Source of the DNA: DATARH01 sp050246595
GTDB taxonomy: Bacteria > Pseudomonadota > Alphaproteobacteria > ATCC43930 > CGMCC-115725
Direction of reading: 5' to 3'
Length of the DNA stretch: 64,000 bases
Assembly: GCA_050246595.1 (NCBI GenBank)
Contig: JBFWVT010000001.1
Coordinates: 1 to 64,000 of the forward strand
In this document: positions 26,715 through 35,337 of the stretch, piece by piece
Numbering within the stretch: the first letter of the stretch is position 1
Layout of the letters: the number at the start of each line of letters is the position of its first letter
Notes under the pieces: generated by a model
What the model was told of the DNA's origin: nothing
The model's database searches: none
What the model saw: the letters and a program-made list of their open reading frames with translations, nothing else
Translations under genes and position numbers: made by a program

Positions 26715-29557
26715 CGCAGGGCCTCTTCCAGCGCCCGGCCGAGCGCTTTCAGCCCGGCATCGACATCGCGCGGCAGATGCACCCGCAACAGCCGCCGGCC
26801 GCGCTCGGCGAGCACGTCGAAATCGCCGCGCGCCTGCGCCGCCTCGACGACGCCGAAACTGTAGCCCTGGCCCGGAACCGGGACATCCTCGGCGGGGTCG
26901 GCGGTGATCTGCAAAAATACGCCGCTGTTCGGCCCGCCTTTGTAGGCCTGTCCGGTCGAATGCAGAAAGCGCGGGCCAAAGCCGACGCAGGTCGCGGCGC
27001 GGGTACGGTCGCGGATCATCCGACGCATGCGCTGCAACGCCTCGATATGGGCGGGGTCGCGGTCAATATAGGCGAGCAGCGCGACATAATCGCCGGAACC
27101 GGCCCGGCCGAGATGCGCCTTCAGCGCGTCGGACAGCGTTGCCGCGCCGGACAGCGGGGCTGCGTTCGCCGGGTCGGCGAAGACCGCGATCCCGTCGGCG
27201 GTGAAGACCGGTTTTTCCTCGGGTAGTGCGCCGGTCTTCTCGAACGCGTCGGTCAGTTCGCGGGTCCTGACCTTTGACGCCTCGACATCGGGCTGGTCGA
27301 ACGGGTTGATGCCGAGGATCGCGCCGGCCACCGCGGTCGCCATCTGCCAGCGGAAGAATTCCTGACCGAGCTGCATCGCCTCCGAGACGACGATGCGGAT
27401 GACCGGCTGACCGGCGGCTTCGAGCGCCGCGACCGCGCTCTCGTGCTCCTGATCCTGATCGGAGGCGAGGCGCAGATAGACAAACAGACGATCCTGACCG
27501 TACACCGCCGGGGTTCCGACCGGCTCGGCATCGACCGGGATGATGCCGTGCCCCTCTTTGCCGGTCGATTCGGCGAGCAATTGTTCGAGCCAAGCGCCGA
27601 GCGAGGCGATGCCGGGCGAGGCGATCACGGTCAGCTTGTCGCGCCCCTGTTTGGCGGCGACGCCGAGGATCGCGCCGAGCACAACGCCAGGGTTCTCGAC
27701 CGGCGGCGCGCTGGCCGAGCACGACCGCACCATCTCGGCCGTCCGCTCAAGGAATGTGCGAGTATCGATGCCGATCGCCGCGGCCGGCACCATGCCGAAA
27801 TCGGACAGCACCGAATAGCGCCCGCCGATCGATCCGACGCCGTGGCAGACGGCGCGGAATTTGTCGAGTTGCGCGCGTTTTTCGAGCGACGAGCCGGGAT
27901 CGGTGATCGCGACAAAATGCGTCGAGGCGACCGCCTCGCCGGGGGCCGCGCGGACCCGATCGTAGAAATACTGCTTGTAGATGTTTGGTTCGAGCGTGCT
28001 GCCCGATTTGCTCGACACGATAAACAGCGTGTGCGGCAGATCGACCGACTGTTCGATACGGCGGATCTGCGCCGGGTCGGTCGAATCGACAATCCGGAGA
28101 CGCGGGAAGCCGGGTTTATTGCCAAAGCTTTCGGCCAGCACCTCGGCGCCGAGGCTGGAGCCGCCCATCCCGAGCAGCAACGTGTCGCTGAAATCGCCGC
28201 GCTTTATATCGGCCGCGAACGCGTCGAGATCGTTGGCGCGCTTGAGCTGCTCGTCCACGATCGTCAGCCAGCCAAGCCAGTTCGCCTCGTCGGAACCGGT
28301 CCACAGCGAGGCGTCGCCGGCCCACAGGCGGCGCACCTTGCCCTCCCTGCGCCAGTCGTCGAGCGCCGCCTTGACCCCCCCGTCGAGGTCTTTCGGCAGC
28401 TTGTACGACATCGGGTTGAGCCGGCTGCCGAGCACCGTGCGGCGCTTTTTCTGCACCGCCGCGTAAAGCTGGTCGGCGGCGTCGGCGAACAGCCTGACGC
28501 CGTCCTCGACCAGCCGGGCCGTGATCTCGTCGATCGAGACACCAGCTTTGTCAAGCGCCTGCATGACGCTGCGCGCGCCGTCGATATCCTCTTCGAGGCT
28601 GGCGCGCGGGCTGCCGTGATCGCGGAACGCATCCATCGTCGCCGGCGGCATCGTGTTGACCGTGTCCGGGCCGATCAGCTCCTCGACATACAGCACGTCG
28701 CTGTAGGACGGGTTCTTTGTGCCGGTGCTGGCCCATAACAGACGCTGCGTCTGCGCCCCCTGCTGCGCCAGCCTCTGCCAGCGCTCGTCGTTGAAGATGC
28801 GCTGATAGAGTTGATAGGCGAGCTTGGCGTTGGCGATCGCAACTTTGCCCTTGATCCCCCCGAGGCGCTGCTTCTCGGCCGGGTCCGAGGTCGCCGCGAT
28901 GCGCTTGTCGAGCGCTTCGTCCACCAGCGTGTCGATGCGGCTGACAAAAAAGCTGGCGACGCTGGCGATATTGTGCGGATCGCCGCCCTTTGCGACAAAA
29001 TCCTCAAGCCCGGCAATATAGGCCTCGGCGACCTCCTCGTAGACTTTCTGCGAAAACAGCAGCGTGATGTTGACGTTGATCCCCTCGCCGATCAGCGTGC
29101 GGATCGCCGGCAGACCGGGTTTTGTCGCCGGTACCTTCACCATCAGGTTGCGTCGGCCGATACTGCGCCACAGCCGCCGCGCCTCCTCGATCGTTTCGTG
29201 CGTCTGCATCGCCAGATAGGGCGAGACCTCGATCGAGATATAGCCGTCGCGGTGCTGCGTCTGCTCGTAAACCCCGCTCAGCGCGTCGGCGCCGTCCTGG
29301 ATGTCGCGGATCGCGAGCTGTTCGAACAGCGCACCGGGATCGAGATCGCCGGCGCGATGAGCAGCGGCGATCAGTTCGTCGTAATCGTCGCCGTGCCCGA
29401 TCGCCTTTTCGAAGATCGACGGGTTCGAGGTGACGCCCCTGATCCCGTCCTCCGCGACGAGGCGGGCGAGACCGCCGCTTTTCAGCAGCTCGCGGCTGAC
29501 AAAGTCGAGCCACACCGATTGCCCGTATTCCTGGAGCGTCCTCAGCGGATTGGTCAT
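26711..29557 (-). CDS. tal-pgi: Bifunctional transaldolase / phosphoglucose isomerase
   Basis: A 948-residue fusion. Residues of about 1-370 are transaldolase: SVWLDFVSRELL, GVTSNPSIFEKAI and the Schiff-base Lys in RRNLMVKVPATKPG. Residues of about 400-948 are glucose-6-phosphate isomerase: GMGGSSLGAEVL, VSSKSGSTLEP (phosphate binding) and GGRYSVLSDFGMVPAA. Such Tal-Pgi fusions are known in several bacteria and link the non-oxidative pentose phosphate pathway with fructose 6-phosphate recycling. It heads the operon tal-pgi, DUF2283/gnd, zwf, rpe, rpiA, HAD; a gap of 97 bases lies upstream before gntK. Confidence 0.95.
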   Translation of the reverse strand: MTNPLRTLQEYGQSVWLDFVSRELLKSGGLARLVAEDGIRGVTSNPSIFEKAIGHGDDYDELIAAAHRAGDLDPGALFEQLAIRDIQDGADALSGVYEQTQHRDGYISIEVSPYLAMQTHETIEEARRLWRSIGRRNLMVKVPATKPGLPAIRTLIGEGINVNITLLFSQKVYEEVAEAYIAGLEDFVAKGGDPHNIASVASFFVSRIDTLVDEALDKRIAATSDPAEKQRLGGIKGKVAIANAKLAYQLYQRIFNDERWQRLAQQGAQTQRLLWASTGTKNPSYSDVLYVEELIGPDTVNTMPPATMDAFRDHGSPRASLEEDIDGARSVMQALDKAGVSIDEITARLVEDGVRLFADAADQLYAAVQKKRRTVLGSRLNPMSYKLPKDLDGGVKAALDDWRREGKVRRLWAGDASLWTGSDEANWLGWLTIVDEQLKRANDLDAFAADIKRGDFSDTLLLGMGGSSLGAEVLAESFGNKPGFPRLRIVDSTDPAQIRRIEQSVDLPHTLFIVSSKSGSTLEPNIYKQYFYDRVRAAPGEAVASTHFVAITDPGSSLEKRAQLDKFRAVCHGVGSIGGRYSVLSDFGMVPAAAIGIDTRTFLERTAEMVRSCSASAPPVENPGVVLGAILGVAAKQGRDKLTVIASPGIASLGAWLEQLLAESTGKEGHGIIPVDAEPVGTPAVYGQDRLFVYLRLASDQDQEHESAVAALEAAGQPVIRIVVSEAMQLGQEFFRWQMATAVAGAILGINPFDQPDVEASKVRTRELTDAFEKTGALPEEKPVFTADGIAVFADPANAAPLSGAATLSDALKAHLGRAGSGDYVALLAYIDRDPAHIEALQRMRRMIRDRTRAATCVGFGPRFLHSTGQAYKGGPNSGVFLQITADPAEDVPVPGQGYSFGVVEAAQARGDFDVLAERGRRLLRVHLPRDVDAGLKALGRALEEALR

Positions 29558-29654
29558 CGTGCTGCCTTCCTGCGATCAGGCCGGTTCGCGGCGGGACCGA
29601 AGCGTCGCCCGCGATCATGAATTTGCCATTGCGCTGTCGATTTCAACGCCGCAC

Positions 29655-30200
29655 TTAGGCGATAGTGCCGGCATCCGGCATATCATCCGCGATCAGAAAA
29701 GCGGCGATGCGTTCGACGACGGTCTCGACCGGCGCATCGACCGAAACAGTCAGTGCGTTCTCGTCGGGGCCGGGCGGTTCGAGCGTCTGGAGCTGGCTTT
29801 CGAGCAGACCGGCCGGCATGAAATGACCGCGCCGCCCGGCCAGCCGTTCGGCCAGCACAGCCCGCGGCGCGGTCAGATAAACGAGCCGCACCTCCGGCCG
29901 GTTGCCGATAATCACGTCGCGGTATTGGCGTTTCAGCGCCGAGCAGGCGACGACCCCGGTCTCGCCTCGCTCGCGCCATTCGTCGATCCGGGCGGCAACG
30001 GCGCGCAGCCATGGCATGCGGTCGTTGTCGTCGAGCGGAGTACCGGCACGCATTTTGGCGACATTCTCCGGCGGGTGCAGATCGTCGCCTTCCTGGAACC
30101 GCCATCCGAGCCGGTGCGCCAGAGCAATCCCGACCGTCGTCTTGCCGGCGCCCGAGACGCCCATCACGACCGCGATCCGGGTGCGTTGAGGCACCTGCAA
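29655..30200 (-). CDS. gntK: Gluconokinase
   Basis: A 181-residue shikimate-kinase-fold enzyme phosphorylating gluconate to 6-phosphogluconate. The P-loop GVSGAGKTT is at residues 14-22, followed by the gluconokinase marks FQEGDDLHPPENVAKMRAG and PLDDNDRMPWL and the lid region GRRGHFMPAGLLESQL. The start is the TTG at 30200 with GGAGG five bases ahead, or a GTG two codons later. Its product enters the 6-phosphogluconate pool used by the gnd product downstream on the same strand. Confidence 0.93.
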   Translation of the reverse strand: MQVPQRTRIAVVMGVSGAGKTTVGIALAHRLGWRFQEGDDLHPPENVAKMRAGTPLDDNDRMPWLRAVAARIDEWRERGETGVVACSALKRQYRDVIIGNRPEVRLVYLTAPRAVLAERLAGRRGHFMPAGLLESQLQTLEPPGPDENALTVSVDAPVETVVERIAAFLIADDMPDAGTIA

Positions 30201-30304
30201 ATCGTCCTCCCGCTAGTGGGGCGCGCCGCCGGAGCGCGACGGGCTATATTGGCGACGGCGCGGTACGCGCGCAACCACGCGAAGGCGGCCCGGTTCTGGC
30301 CAAC

Positions 30305-30976
30305 TCAGAATAGAGACGTCGCTTCCGCTTGCGCCGCGGCGTGGAAACGCCGCACCCGGTCGATATCCTTGGCGTGCGAACCGGGCCGATCGGTCCTGGT
30401 CTTCGAATCGACCCCGGCGGGTCGGACGGCGCGGATCGCCTCGGCGACATTGTCGGGTCCGAGCCCGCCGGCAAGGATTACCGGCGTGCGGACGAGATCG
30501 ACAATGCGCCGGCTGATCCGCCAATCATGCGTAATGCCGAGCGCGCCGATCTGCCGATCGGATTCCCGGTGGCTGTCGAGCAGCAGAAAATCCGCGATCC
30601 CTTCGTAGAGGCGGGCCAGCGCCACGCTCTCCTCGCCGGTGACCGGGATGCTGCGCATCAGCTTCCTGCCCGGCAGCTTGCGCTTGAGACTCGCGGTCCG
30701 GTCCGGCGACAGCAATTCCGGCGCCGCGCCCAGATGAACAATCGACGGAGCGAGCCGGGCTGCCCAATCCTCGATCAGCGCGATATCGGCGATCAGAAAC
30801 AGCGCCGATACCTTGGCAGAGGGCGGAACCGCTGCCGCGACGCGCGACGCCTCGGTTAACGGCAGCTCGCGCGGAAACTCGCCGTTGCCGACAAGTATGC
30901 CGATATGTGCAACGCCGATCGCCGAAATCGCCCGAGCCTCCTCCGGGGTCGAGACCTCGTAGATCTGCGTCAGCAT
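30305..30976 (-). CDS. Phosphoribosylanthranilate isomerase-like protein (TrpF-like)
   Basis: A 223-residue TIM barrel whose C-terminal half fits TrpF well: LLLDSH (the general acid Asp), VILAGGLGPDNVAEAI and the ending VDSKTRTDRPGSHAKDIDRVRRF. TrpF isomerises phosphoribosylanthranilate in tryptophan synthesis. However, the N-terminal catalytic motif K-I-C-G is replaced by QIYE, so the base Cys is missing, and no other trp gene is near. The start is the ATG at 30976. It is probably a TrpF paralogue acting on another phospho-sugar. It lies between a PLP decarboxylase gene and gntK on the same strand. Confidence 0.75.
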   Translation of the reverse strand: MLTQIYEVSTPEEARAISAIGVAHIGILVGNGEFPRELPLTEASRVAAAVPPSAKVSALFLIADIALIEDWAARLAPSIVHLGAAPELLSPDRTASLKRKLPGRKLMRSIPVTGEESVALARLYEGIADFLLLDSHRESDRQIGALGITHDWRISRRIVDLVRTPVILAGGLGPDNVAEAIRAVRPAGVDSKTRTDRPGSHAKDIDRVRRFHAAAQAEATSLF

Positions 30977-31003
30977 CGCCCGGTCACCCCCCAAAGCGAC
31001 GAC

Positions 31004-31032
31004 CGGACCTGCCGATCGGAGACAGGTCCGGC
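31004..31032 (-). terminator. Hairpin between decarboxylase and TrpF-like genes
   Basis: Perfect 9-bp stem CCGGACCTG/CAGGTCCGG with an 11-base loop, 15 bases after the decarboxylase stop. No T-run follows on the minus strand, so it is a weak or Rho-assisted terminator, or an RNA-stability hairpin. Confidence 0.45.
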
Positions 31033-31046
31033 GTCTCCGGATGAGC

Positions 31047-32273
31047 TTACCCGTCGTAACCCGGCGTTGCGAGCAGCGGCGGGTCGGCGACTTCGGCCGT
31101 GACCGTGCTGTCAAAGCCGTTGAACCCGGTTCGCAGGCAGAACCCGTAGGCGCCGAGCTGGCCCAGCTCGATCCAGTCACCCTCGTCAATATCGTCCGGC
31201 AGCAGAAACGGCCCCTTCATAAAATCGGCGCTGTCGCAGGTCGGCCCGTACAGGGCGAAGGCACGCAGCTTCGCCTCGCTGTCGGCCGCACCGTCGATCG
31301 GCACGCGCCGGGCCGGAAAGCGGAAACCGGGATGCCCGGCGTCGCTGAGGCTGCCATAGACGCCGTCATTGACGTAAAGCGCATCGCCGCGGCGCAACTG
31401 CACCTGCACAACCACCGACCCGCCGCCGGCGACCAGAGCCCGCCCCGGCTCGGCCCATAGACGCACGCCCTCGCCGAACCGTGCCGCCGCGGCCTTGATC
31501 GCAGCCATATAGTCGTCGAGCGGCGGCGGCACCGCGTCGGGATAGCTGACCGGAAACCCGCCGCCGACATCGACAATGTCGATCGCGACACCGGACAGCG
31601 CGACCGCCTCGGCGGCCAGCGCCATCGCCCGCGCATAGGCCCCTGGATCGAGACATTGCGAGCCGACGTGAAAGCACAGCCCGAGAAGCGCCGCGTGCGG
31701 CCGCGCCAGCCGCAGCAGTTCGGCGGCCTCCTCGACCGCGACGCCGAACTTGCCGGACAGATCGTAGGCGCCGCCCTGCTTGACCGCGAGGCGGACGAAC
31801 AGACCCAGCACCGGCGGCGCGCCGACCAGCTCGGCCCGCACCGTCTCTTGCAGGATCTTCTCCAGCTCGTCCTTGCTGTCAAACGCGAAATCGCTAACGC
31901 CATAGCGGTGAAACGCGGCATGGATCGCCGGGCGCGACTTGACGGGGTGCATGAAATGCATCTCGGCGTGGGGCAGCACGCGGCTCACCAGCGCGATCTC
32001 GGGCAATGACGCACAGTCGAAATGCCTGACCCCGCCGGCCCATACCGCGCGCAGCACGCGCGGCTCCGGGTTGCACTTGACGGCATAGAGCACCTCGCCC
32101 GGGAACGCCTCGACAAAACGGCGCGACACGGCGGCGATCGTCGCCGGCCGCAGACAGACGAGCGGCTCGGACGGGCGCTCGCGCGCGACCAGCGCGTCCA
32201 CGCTCGGCAGGGCGAGCGAGCGCTCGGCCGGACGGACAGCAGATTGCAGCGTAAAGATTTGGTCTTTCGCCAT
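31047..32273 (-). CDS. Ornithine/lysine-type PLP decarboxylase (fold type III)
   Basis: A 408-residue decarboxylase of the alanine-racemase fold. The PLP lysine is in LYAVKCNPEP, VDVGGGFPVSYP binds the PLP phosphate, AEPGRALVA is the second conserved strand, and the C-terminal catalytic Cys is in YGPTCDSAD. These are the marks of eukaryotic-type ornithine decarboxylases, also found in alphaproteobacteria, which make putrescine (or cadaverine from lysine). The ATG at 32273 is preceded by GGGGAGGA. The roughly 300-base structured leader upstream resembles the speF motif known before such genes. Confidence 0.9.
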   Translation of the reverse strand: MAKDQIFTLQSAVRPAERSLALPSVDALVARERPSEPLVCLRPATIAAVSRRFVEAFPGEVLYAVKCNPEPRVLRAVWAGGVRHFDCASLPEIALVSRVLPHAEMHFMHPVKSRPAIHAAFHRYGVSDFAFDSKDELEKILQETVRAELVGAPPVLGLFVRLAVKQGGAYDLSGKFGVAVEEAAELLRLARPHAALLGLCFHVGSQCLDPGAYARAMALAAEAVALSGVAIDIVDVGGGFPVSYPDAVPPPLDDYMAAIKAAAARFGEGVRLWAEPGRALVAGGGSVVVQVQLRRGDALYVNDGVYGSLSDAGHPGFRFPARRVPIDGAADSEAKLRAFALYGPTCDSADFMKGPFLLPDDIDEGDWIELGQLGAYGFCLRTGFNGFDSTVTAEVADPPLLATPGYDG

Positions 32274-32576
32274 TGCACGATCCTCCCCGAACAAAGGAGG
32301 CGACGCCGGCCCTGCCCTGGACCACAGGATACGGCCGATGACAGATCAGGGTGATTGGCGCAGCGGAGCGATACGCTCCGGAGCGTCAGGCGCCTGAGGA
32401 ATCAGACGATCGTGCGAGGACTTCGCATCGCGTGCCGGGCCATAGCCGTTTCCCTTAAGGAAATGCCGGCCCACAAGTCCCTTGCGGGGTGACCGGCCCT
32501 GCCAAAAAGGACGCGTTACGTCGTAGCGGCACCCCTGAAACGGCCGGGGTTCTAGGCACGTGCGATTGCGTCGGAC
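32274..32576 (-). ncRNA. speF-like structured leader RNA
   Basis: The 5' leader of the decarboxylase gene is about 300 bases, conserved-looking and rich in complementarity. GGACTT at 32418-32423 pairs with AAGTCC at 32475-32480, and inside it GGGCC (32437-32441) pairs with GGCCC (32468-32472) around a TTTCC/GGAAA hairpin. TCAGGCGCCTGA and GCTCCGGAGC are further palindromes. A speF motif is known in alphaproteobacteria upstream of ornithine decarboxylase genes; position, length and gene fit. I could not align it to the covariance model. An 85-codon frame (32346-32603) runs through it, so a leader peptide is not excluded. Confidence 0.6.
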
Positions 32577-32580
32577 CGGA

Positions 32581-32608
32581 TAGATAGGCAATTCGGCGGG
32601 CAAGGCAA
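32581..32608 (-). promoter_or_regulatory. Candidate promoter of the speF-like leader
   Basis: On the minus strand TTGCCT (32603-32608) and TATCTA (32581-32586) are 16 bases apart. Transcription would begin near 32575, giving a leader of about 300 bases before the decarboxylase start. The match to the housekeeping consensus is moderate. Confidence 0.45.
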
Positions 32609-32766
32609 GCCTTTTTCCATATGCTTACCTATGCGCAATTTCCCCGAGGAATCCGGCTGGCATGACGCCTTCTTCGGGATCGCGCTTCCCGCGGAACGGG
32701 CGAATTGACAAAGCGGCGGGCGGGCGGGTCAATTGCGGCCGAGCACCTATGGGAAAGGGCCGCAGG

Positions 32767-33684
32767 ATGGGCATGCTGGACGGACGCGTCGCGATTTGCA
32801 CCGGCTCGGGGCGCGGGGTCGGGGGCGAGGTCGCGAAACTGATGGCGGCGCAGGGCGCCAAAATCGTCGTCAACGATCCGGGCACCAGCGGCGGCGGCGA
32901 AGGCACCGACACGACGCCGGCGCAGGAGATCGTCGATCAGATCAAGGCGGCAGGCGGCGACGCCGTCGCCAATTACGGCTACGTCAATAAGTTCGACGAC
33001 TGCCTGCAGATGGTGCAGCAGGCGCGCGACACGTTCGGCGGGCTGCACATCGTGTTCAACGCCGCCGGCATCCTGCGCGACAAGATGTTCCACAATATGT
33101 TCCCGGAGGATTGGCAGGCCGTCATCGACGTGCATCTGACCGGGCACTTCAACATCAACCGGGCCGCGATCAACCTGTTCCGCGAGCAGAATTACGGCCG
33201 CATGATCCTGGTCTCCTCGACCTCGGGGCTGCTCGGCAATATCGGCCAGGCGAATTACGGCTCGGCCAAGTTCGGCATCGTCGCGCTGGCGCGCATTATC
33301 GCGATGGAGAACCAGTCGCGCGGCATCACTGCGAACGTCATCGCACCGTCGGCCGACACGCGCATGACCCGCTCGGTGCCAACCCCGAAGGACCCGGCCG
33401 CGGCGGCGGCGCGCGAGGAGCGGCTGCGGCGCAGCCGGGCCGATTCGATCGCGCCGCTCTGCGTCTTTCTCGCATCGGAGCAGGCGAGCTACGTAAACGG
33501 TCAGGTGTTCCACCAGCGGGCCGGCGAATTGTCGCTCTACGGCCATATGCGGCCGGTGCGGATGGTGCACCGCCAGGGCGGCTGGACCCCGGAGACGATC
33601 GCCGAGGTCGCGATGCCGTCGCTGACGAGCGGGTTCACCTCGCTCGACTCGCGCAACACCCATGCCGGTCTGCCGATGGAGTGA
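32767..33684 (+). CDS. SDR family dehydrogenase (17-beta-HSD4/MFE-like)
   Basis: A 305-residue short-chain dehydrogenase: TGSGRGVGGEVAKL cofactor loop, VNDPG, NAAGILRDKMF, and the catalytic Ser and Tyr-x3-Lys in LVSSTSG and NYGSAK. The insertion after VVNDPGTSGGGEGTDTTPAQ and the RDKMFHN motif are those of the hydroxyacyl-CoA dehydrogenase part of multifunctional enzyme type 2. ATGs at 32749, 32767 and 32773 are all possible; I took 32767, after GCAGG. The stop is six bases before an Ldh-family gene, so the two are an operon, perhaps for hydroxyacid oxidation. Confidence 0.88.
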   Translation: MGMLDGRVAICTGSGRGVGGEVAKLMAAQGAKIVVNDPGTSGGGEGTDTTPAQEIVDQIKAAGGDAVANYGYVNKFDDCLQMVQQARDTFGGLHIVFNAAGILRDKMFHNMFPEDWQAVIDVHLTGHFNINRAAINLFREQNYGRMILVSSTSGLLGNIGQANYGSAKFGIVALARIIAMENQSRGITANVIAPSADTRMTRSVPTPKDPAAAAAREERLRRSRADSIAPLCVFLASEQASYVNGQVFHQRAGELSLYGHMRPVRMVHRQGGWTPETIAEVAMPSLTSGFTSLDSRNTHAGLPME

Positions 33685-33690
33685 GGTAAG

Positions 33691-34779
33691 ATGGCCGACT
33701 CGACCGCGAATGCACCGACCGCCCCTTACGAAAAGCACCGGGGGCAACTCAAGGCCATCCTGCTGGCCTGGGGCATGCCGGAGGACAATGCCGAGACGAC
33801 CGCCGACATCCTGTCCTGGGCCGATCTGCACGGCGTCGACAGCCACGGGATGTCGATGATCCCGGGCTACGACCGGCTGCGCCGCAATGGTCGCGCGAAC
33901 ATGCGAGCCCGGCCGAGGGTCATCAAGGAAACCGCCGTATCGGCACTGGTGGACGGCGACGGCGGGCTCGGTCACGTGCCGGCGCATTTCGCGATGCGGG
34001 TCGCGATCGACAAGGCCAAAACCTCCGGCATGGCGATCACGGCGGTGCGCAACTCGGCGCATTTCGGCGCGACCGGCTACTATACGCTGATGGCGGCCAA
34101 TGAAGGGCTGATCGGCATGGCGTGCACCAGCGCGTCGAGCATTCAGGTCGCGCCGACCTTTGGCAAGGAGGCCAAGCTCGGCACCGACCCGTGGTCGTTT
34201 GCGGCACCCACGGCCGACGGAAAGCCGTTTCTGCTCGACATGGCGACGACGACGGTCGCCGCCGGGCGCATCCGCAACAAGGCCAATGAAGGGTTGCAAT
34301 GCCCGCCGGGCTGGGTCCTGAACAAGGACGGGTTGCCAAGCACCGATCCGCTCGAAGCACGCGAGAAGGGCGGGTTTCTGACCTCGCTCGGCGGCTCGCC
34401 GGAGAATTCGAGCTACAAGGGGTATGGGCTGGCGGTGATGGTCAACATCCTCGGCGCGTGCCTTTCGGGATCGACGCTGATTACCGACCCGATGCATACG
34501 AAAAAGCCGCAGGGGATGGATATCGGCCACTGCTTTATCGCGATCGACCCCGGCCTGTTCCGCGACGAGGGCGGATTTGAGGCCGACGTAACCCGGCTGT
34601 GCAACGATCTGCGCGCGACCAGGCCGGCTGATCCGGCAACACCGGTCATGGTGGCGGGCGACCCGCAATGGAACAACGCCGCCGCGCGGGTACGCGAGGG
34701 CATTCCGGTCGGACCCGGTCTGTTGAACCAGATCCGTCAGATCGCGCAGGCCAGCGCGGCGCCCTGGCTGCTGGACTGA
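33691..34779 (+). CDS. Ldh family (malate/L-lactate-type) dehydrogenase
   Basis: A 362-residue NAD(P)-dependent hydroxyacid dehydrogenase of the Ldh2/MdhG/YlbC fold, which is unrelated to classical Rossmann malate dehydrogenases. Marks: WADLHGVDSHGMSMIPGY (catalytic His), VRNSAHFGATGYYTLMAANEG, PWSFAAP and SSYKGYGLAVMVNILGACLSG. GAGGTAAG precedes the ATG. Members oxidise malate, lactate, ureidoglycolate or sulfolactate; the substrate is not visible. Transcribed with the SDR gene six bases upstream. A hairpin lies after its end, but its T-run serves the opposite gene. Confidence 0.92.
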   Translation: MADSTANAPTAPYEKHRGQLKAILLAWGMPEDNAETTADILSWADLHGVDSHGMSMIPGYDRLRRNGRANMRARPRVIKETAVSALVDGDGGLGHVPAHFAMRVAIDKAKTSGMAITAVRNSAHFGATGYYTLMAANEGLIGMACTSASSIQVAPTFGKEAKLGTDPWSFAAPTADGKPFLLDMATTTVAAGRIRNKANEGLQCPPGWVLNKDGLPSTDPLEAREKGGFLTSLGGSPENSSYKGYGLAVMVNILGACLSGSTLITDPMHTKKPQGMDIGHCFIAIDPGLFRDEGGFEADVTRLCNDLRATRPADPATPVMVAGDPQWNNAAARVREGIPVGPGLLNQIRQIAQASAAPWLLD

Positions 34780-34799
34780 GCCGGCTTGCGGCACGAATC

Positions 34800-34830
34800 A
34801 AAAAGGCCGCCCTGCTTCCGCGGGCGGCCT
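34800..34830 (-). terminator. Rho-independent terminator of the phasin gene
   Basis: On the minus strand AGGCCGCCC (34822-34830) and GGGCGGCCT (34804-34812) form a 9-bp stem with a 9-base loop, followed by TTTTT. It is 21 bases after the phasin stop. It may also stop the plus-strand Ldh transcript. Confidence 0.85.
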
Positions 34831-34851
34831 CCGCATCTTCCTGAAAAGCGG

Positions 34852-35286
34852 TTAGCGCGGCGTCTGCTGGCTCGCGAAGCTGCGGAACTCGTCGAGACCC
34901 TCGCTGGCACGGCGATGCAGGATCTCGGCCGCTTCGGTGCCGGCCTTGGCGGCAATCGTCGCGACCTCGCGGCCGTGATTGACCCCTTTTTCGAGCAGCT
35001 TCTTCGCATACTCGGTGTTTTTCGCGATGCGGTCCTCGGCCGAGACCGGCTGCGCCAAGTCATGCATCAGCGCCGACAGACCTTCGAAGGTTTCGCGGGT
35101 CAGTTCGATATTGCGGCGCGCCAGCGCATGAACGCCCTCGACAGCGGCTTGGTTGGCTTGGCTCAGCGCCTCGATATTGCGGCGCTGCGCCGCCCAGACG
35201 GCCTCGACATCAAACGGCCGGAGCCGGAAATCGGCGAAAATCTTGGTTACGTCGAAATCAAACGGGTTCGGGCGGGCATCGGACAT
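34852..35286 (-). CDS. Phasin family protein
   Basis: A 144-residue amphipathic, mostly helical protein with the Phasin_2-type pattern: an N-terminal FDFDVTKIFADFRLRPFDVE, then AAQRRNIEALSQANQAAVEG and NIELTRETFEGL. There is no signal peptide. Phasins coat polyhydroxyalkanoate granules and control their size. It is a single-gene unit with its own promoter and terminator; the promoter region carries a TGC/GCA palindrome of the kind recognised by the PHA regulator PhaR. No PHA synthase gene is in the window. Confidence 0.9.
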   Translation of the reverse strand: MSDARPNPFDFDVTKIFADFRLRPFDVEAVWAAQRRNIEALSQANQAAVEGVHALARRNIELTRETFEGLSALMHDLAQPVSAEDRIAKNTEYAKKLLEKGVNHGREVATIAAKAGTEAAEILHRRASEGLDEFRSFASQQTPR

Positions 35287-35337
35287 TGTGCTGTGTTTCC
35301 GGTTGGTGGCAGGCGGGAATTTGTGCGGTGCACAATG

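Noticed and set aside
32346..32603. 85-codon minus-strand frame as a protein gene
   Set aside because: It coincides with the structured leader of the decarboxylase gene, and the RNA explanation is stronger. Kept only as a possible leader peptide.
32629..34794. 721-codon open frame on the minus strand
   Set aside because: It lies antisense to the SDR and Ldh genes, whose motifs are unmistakable; its sequence is Arg/His-rich and without family patterns, as expected for antisense frames in GC-rich DNA.
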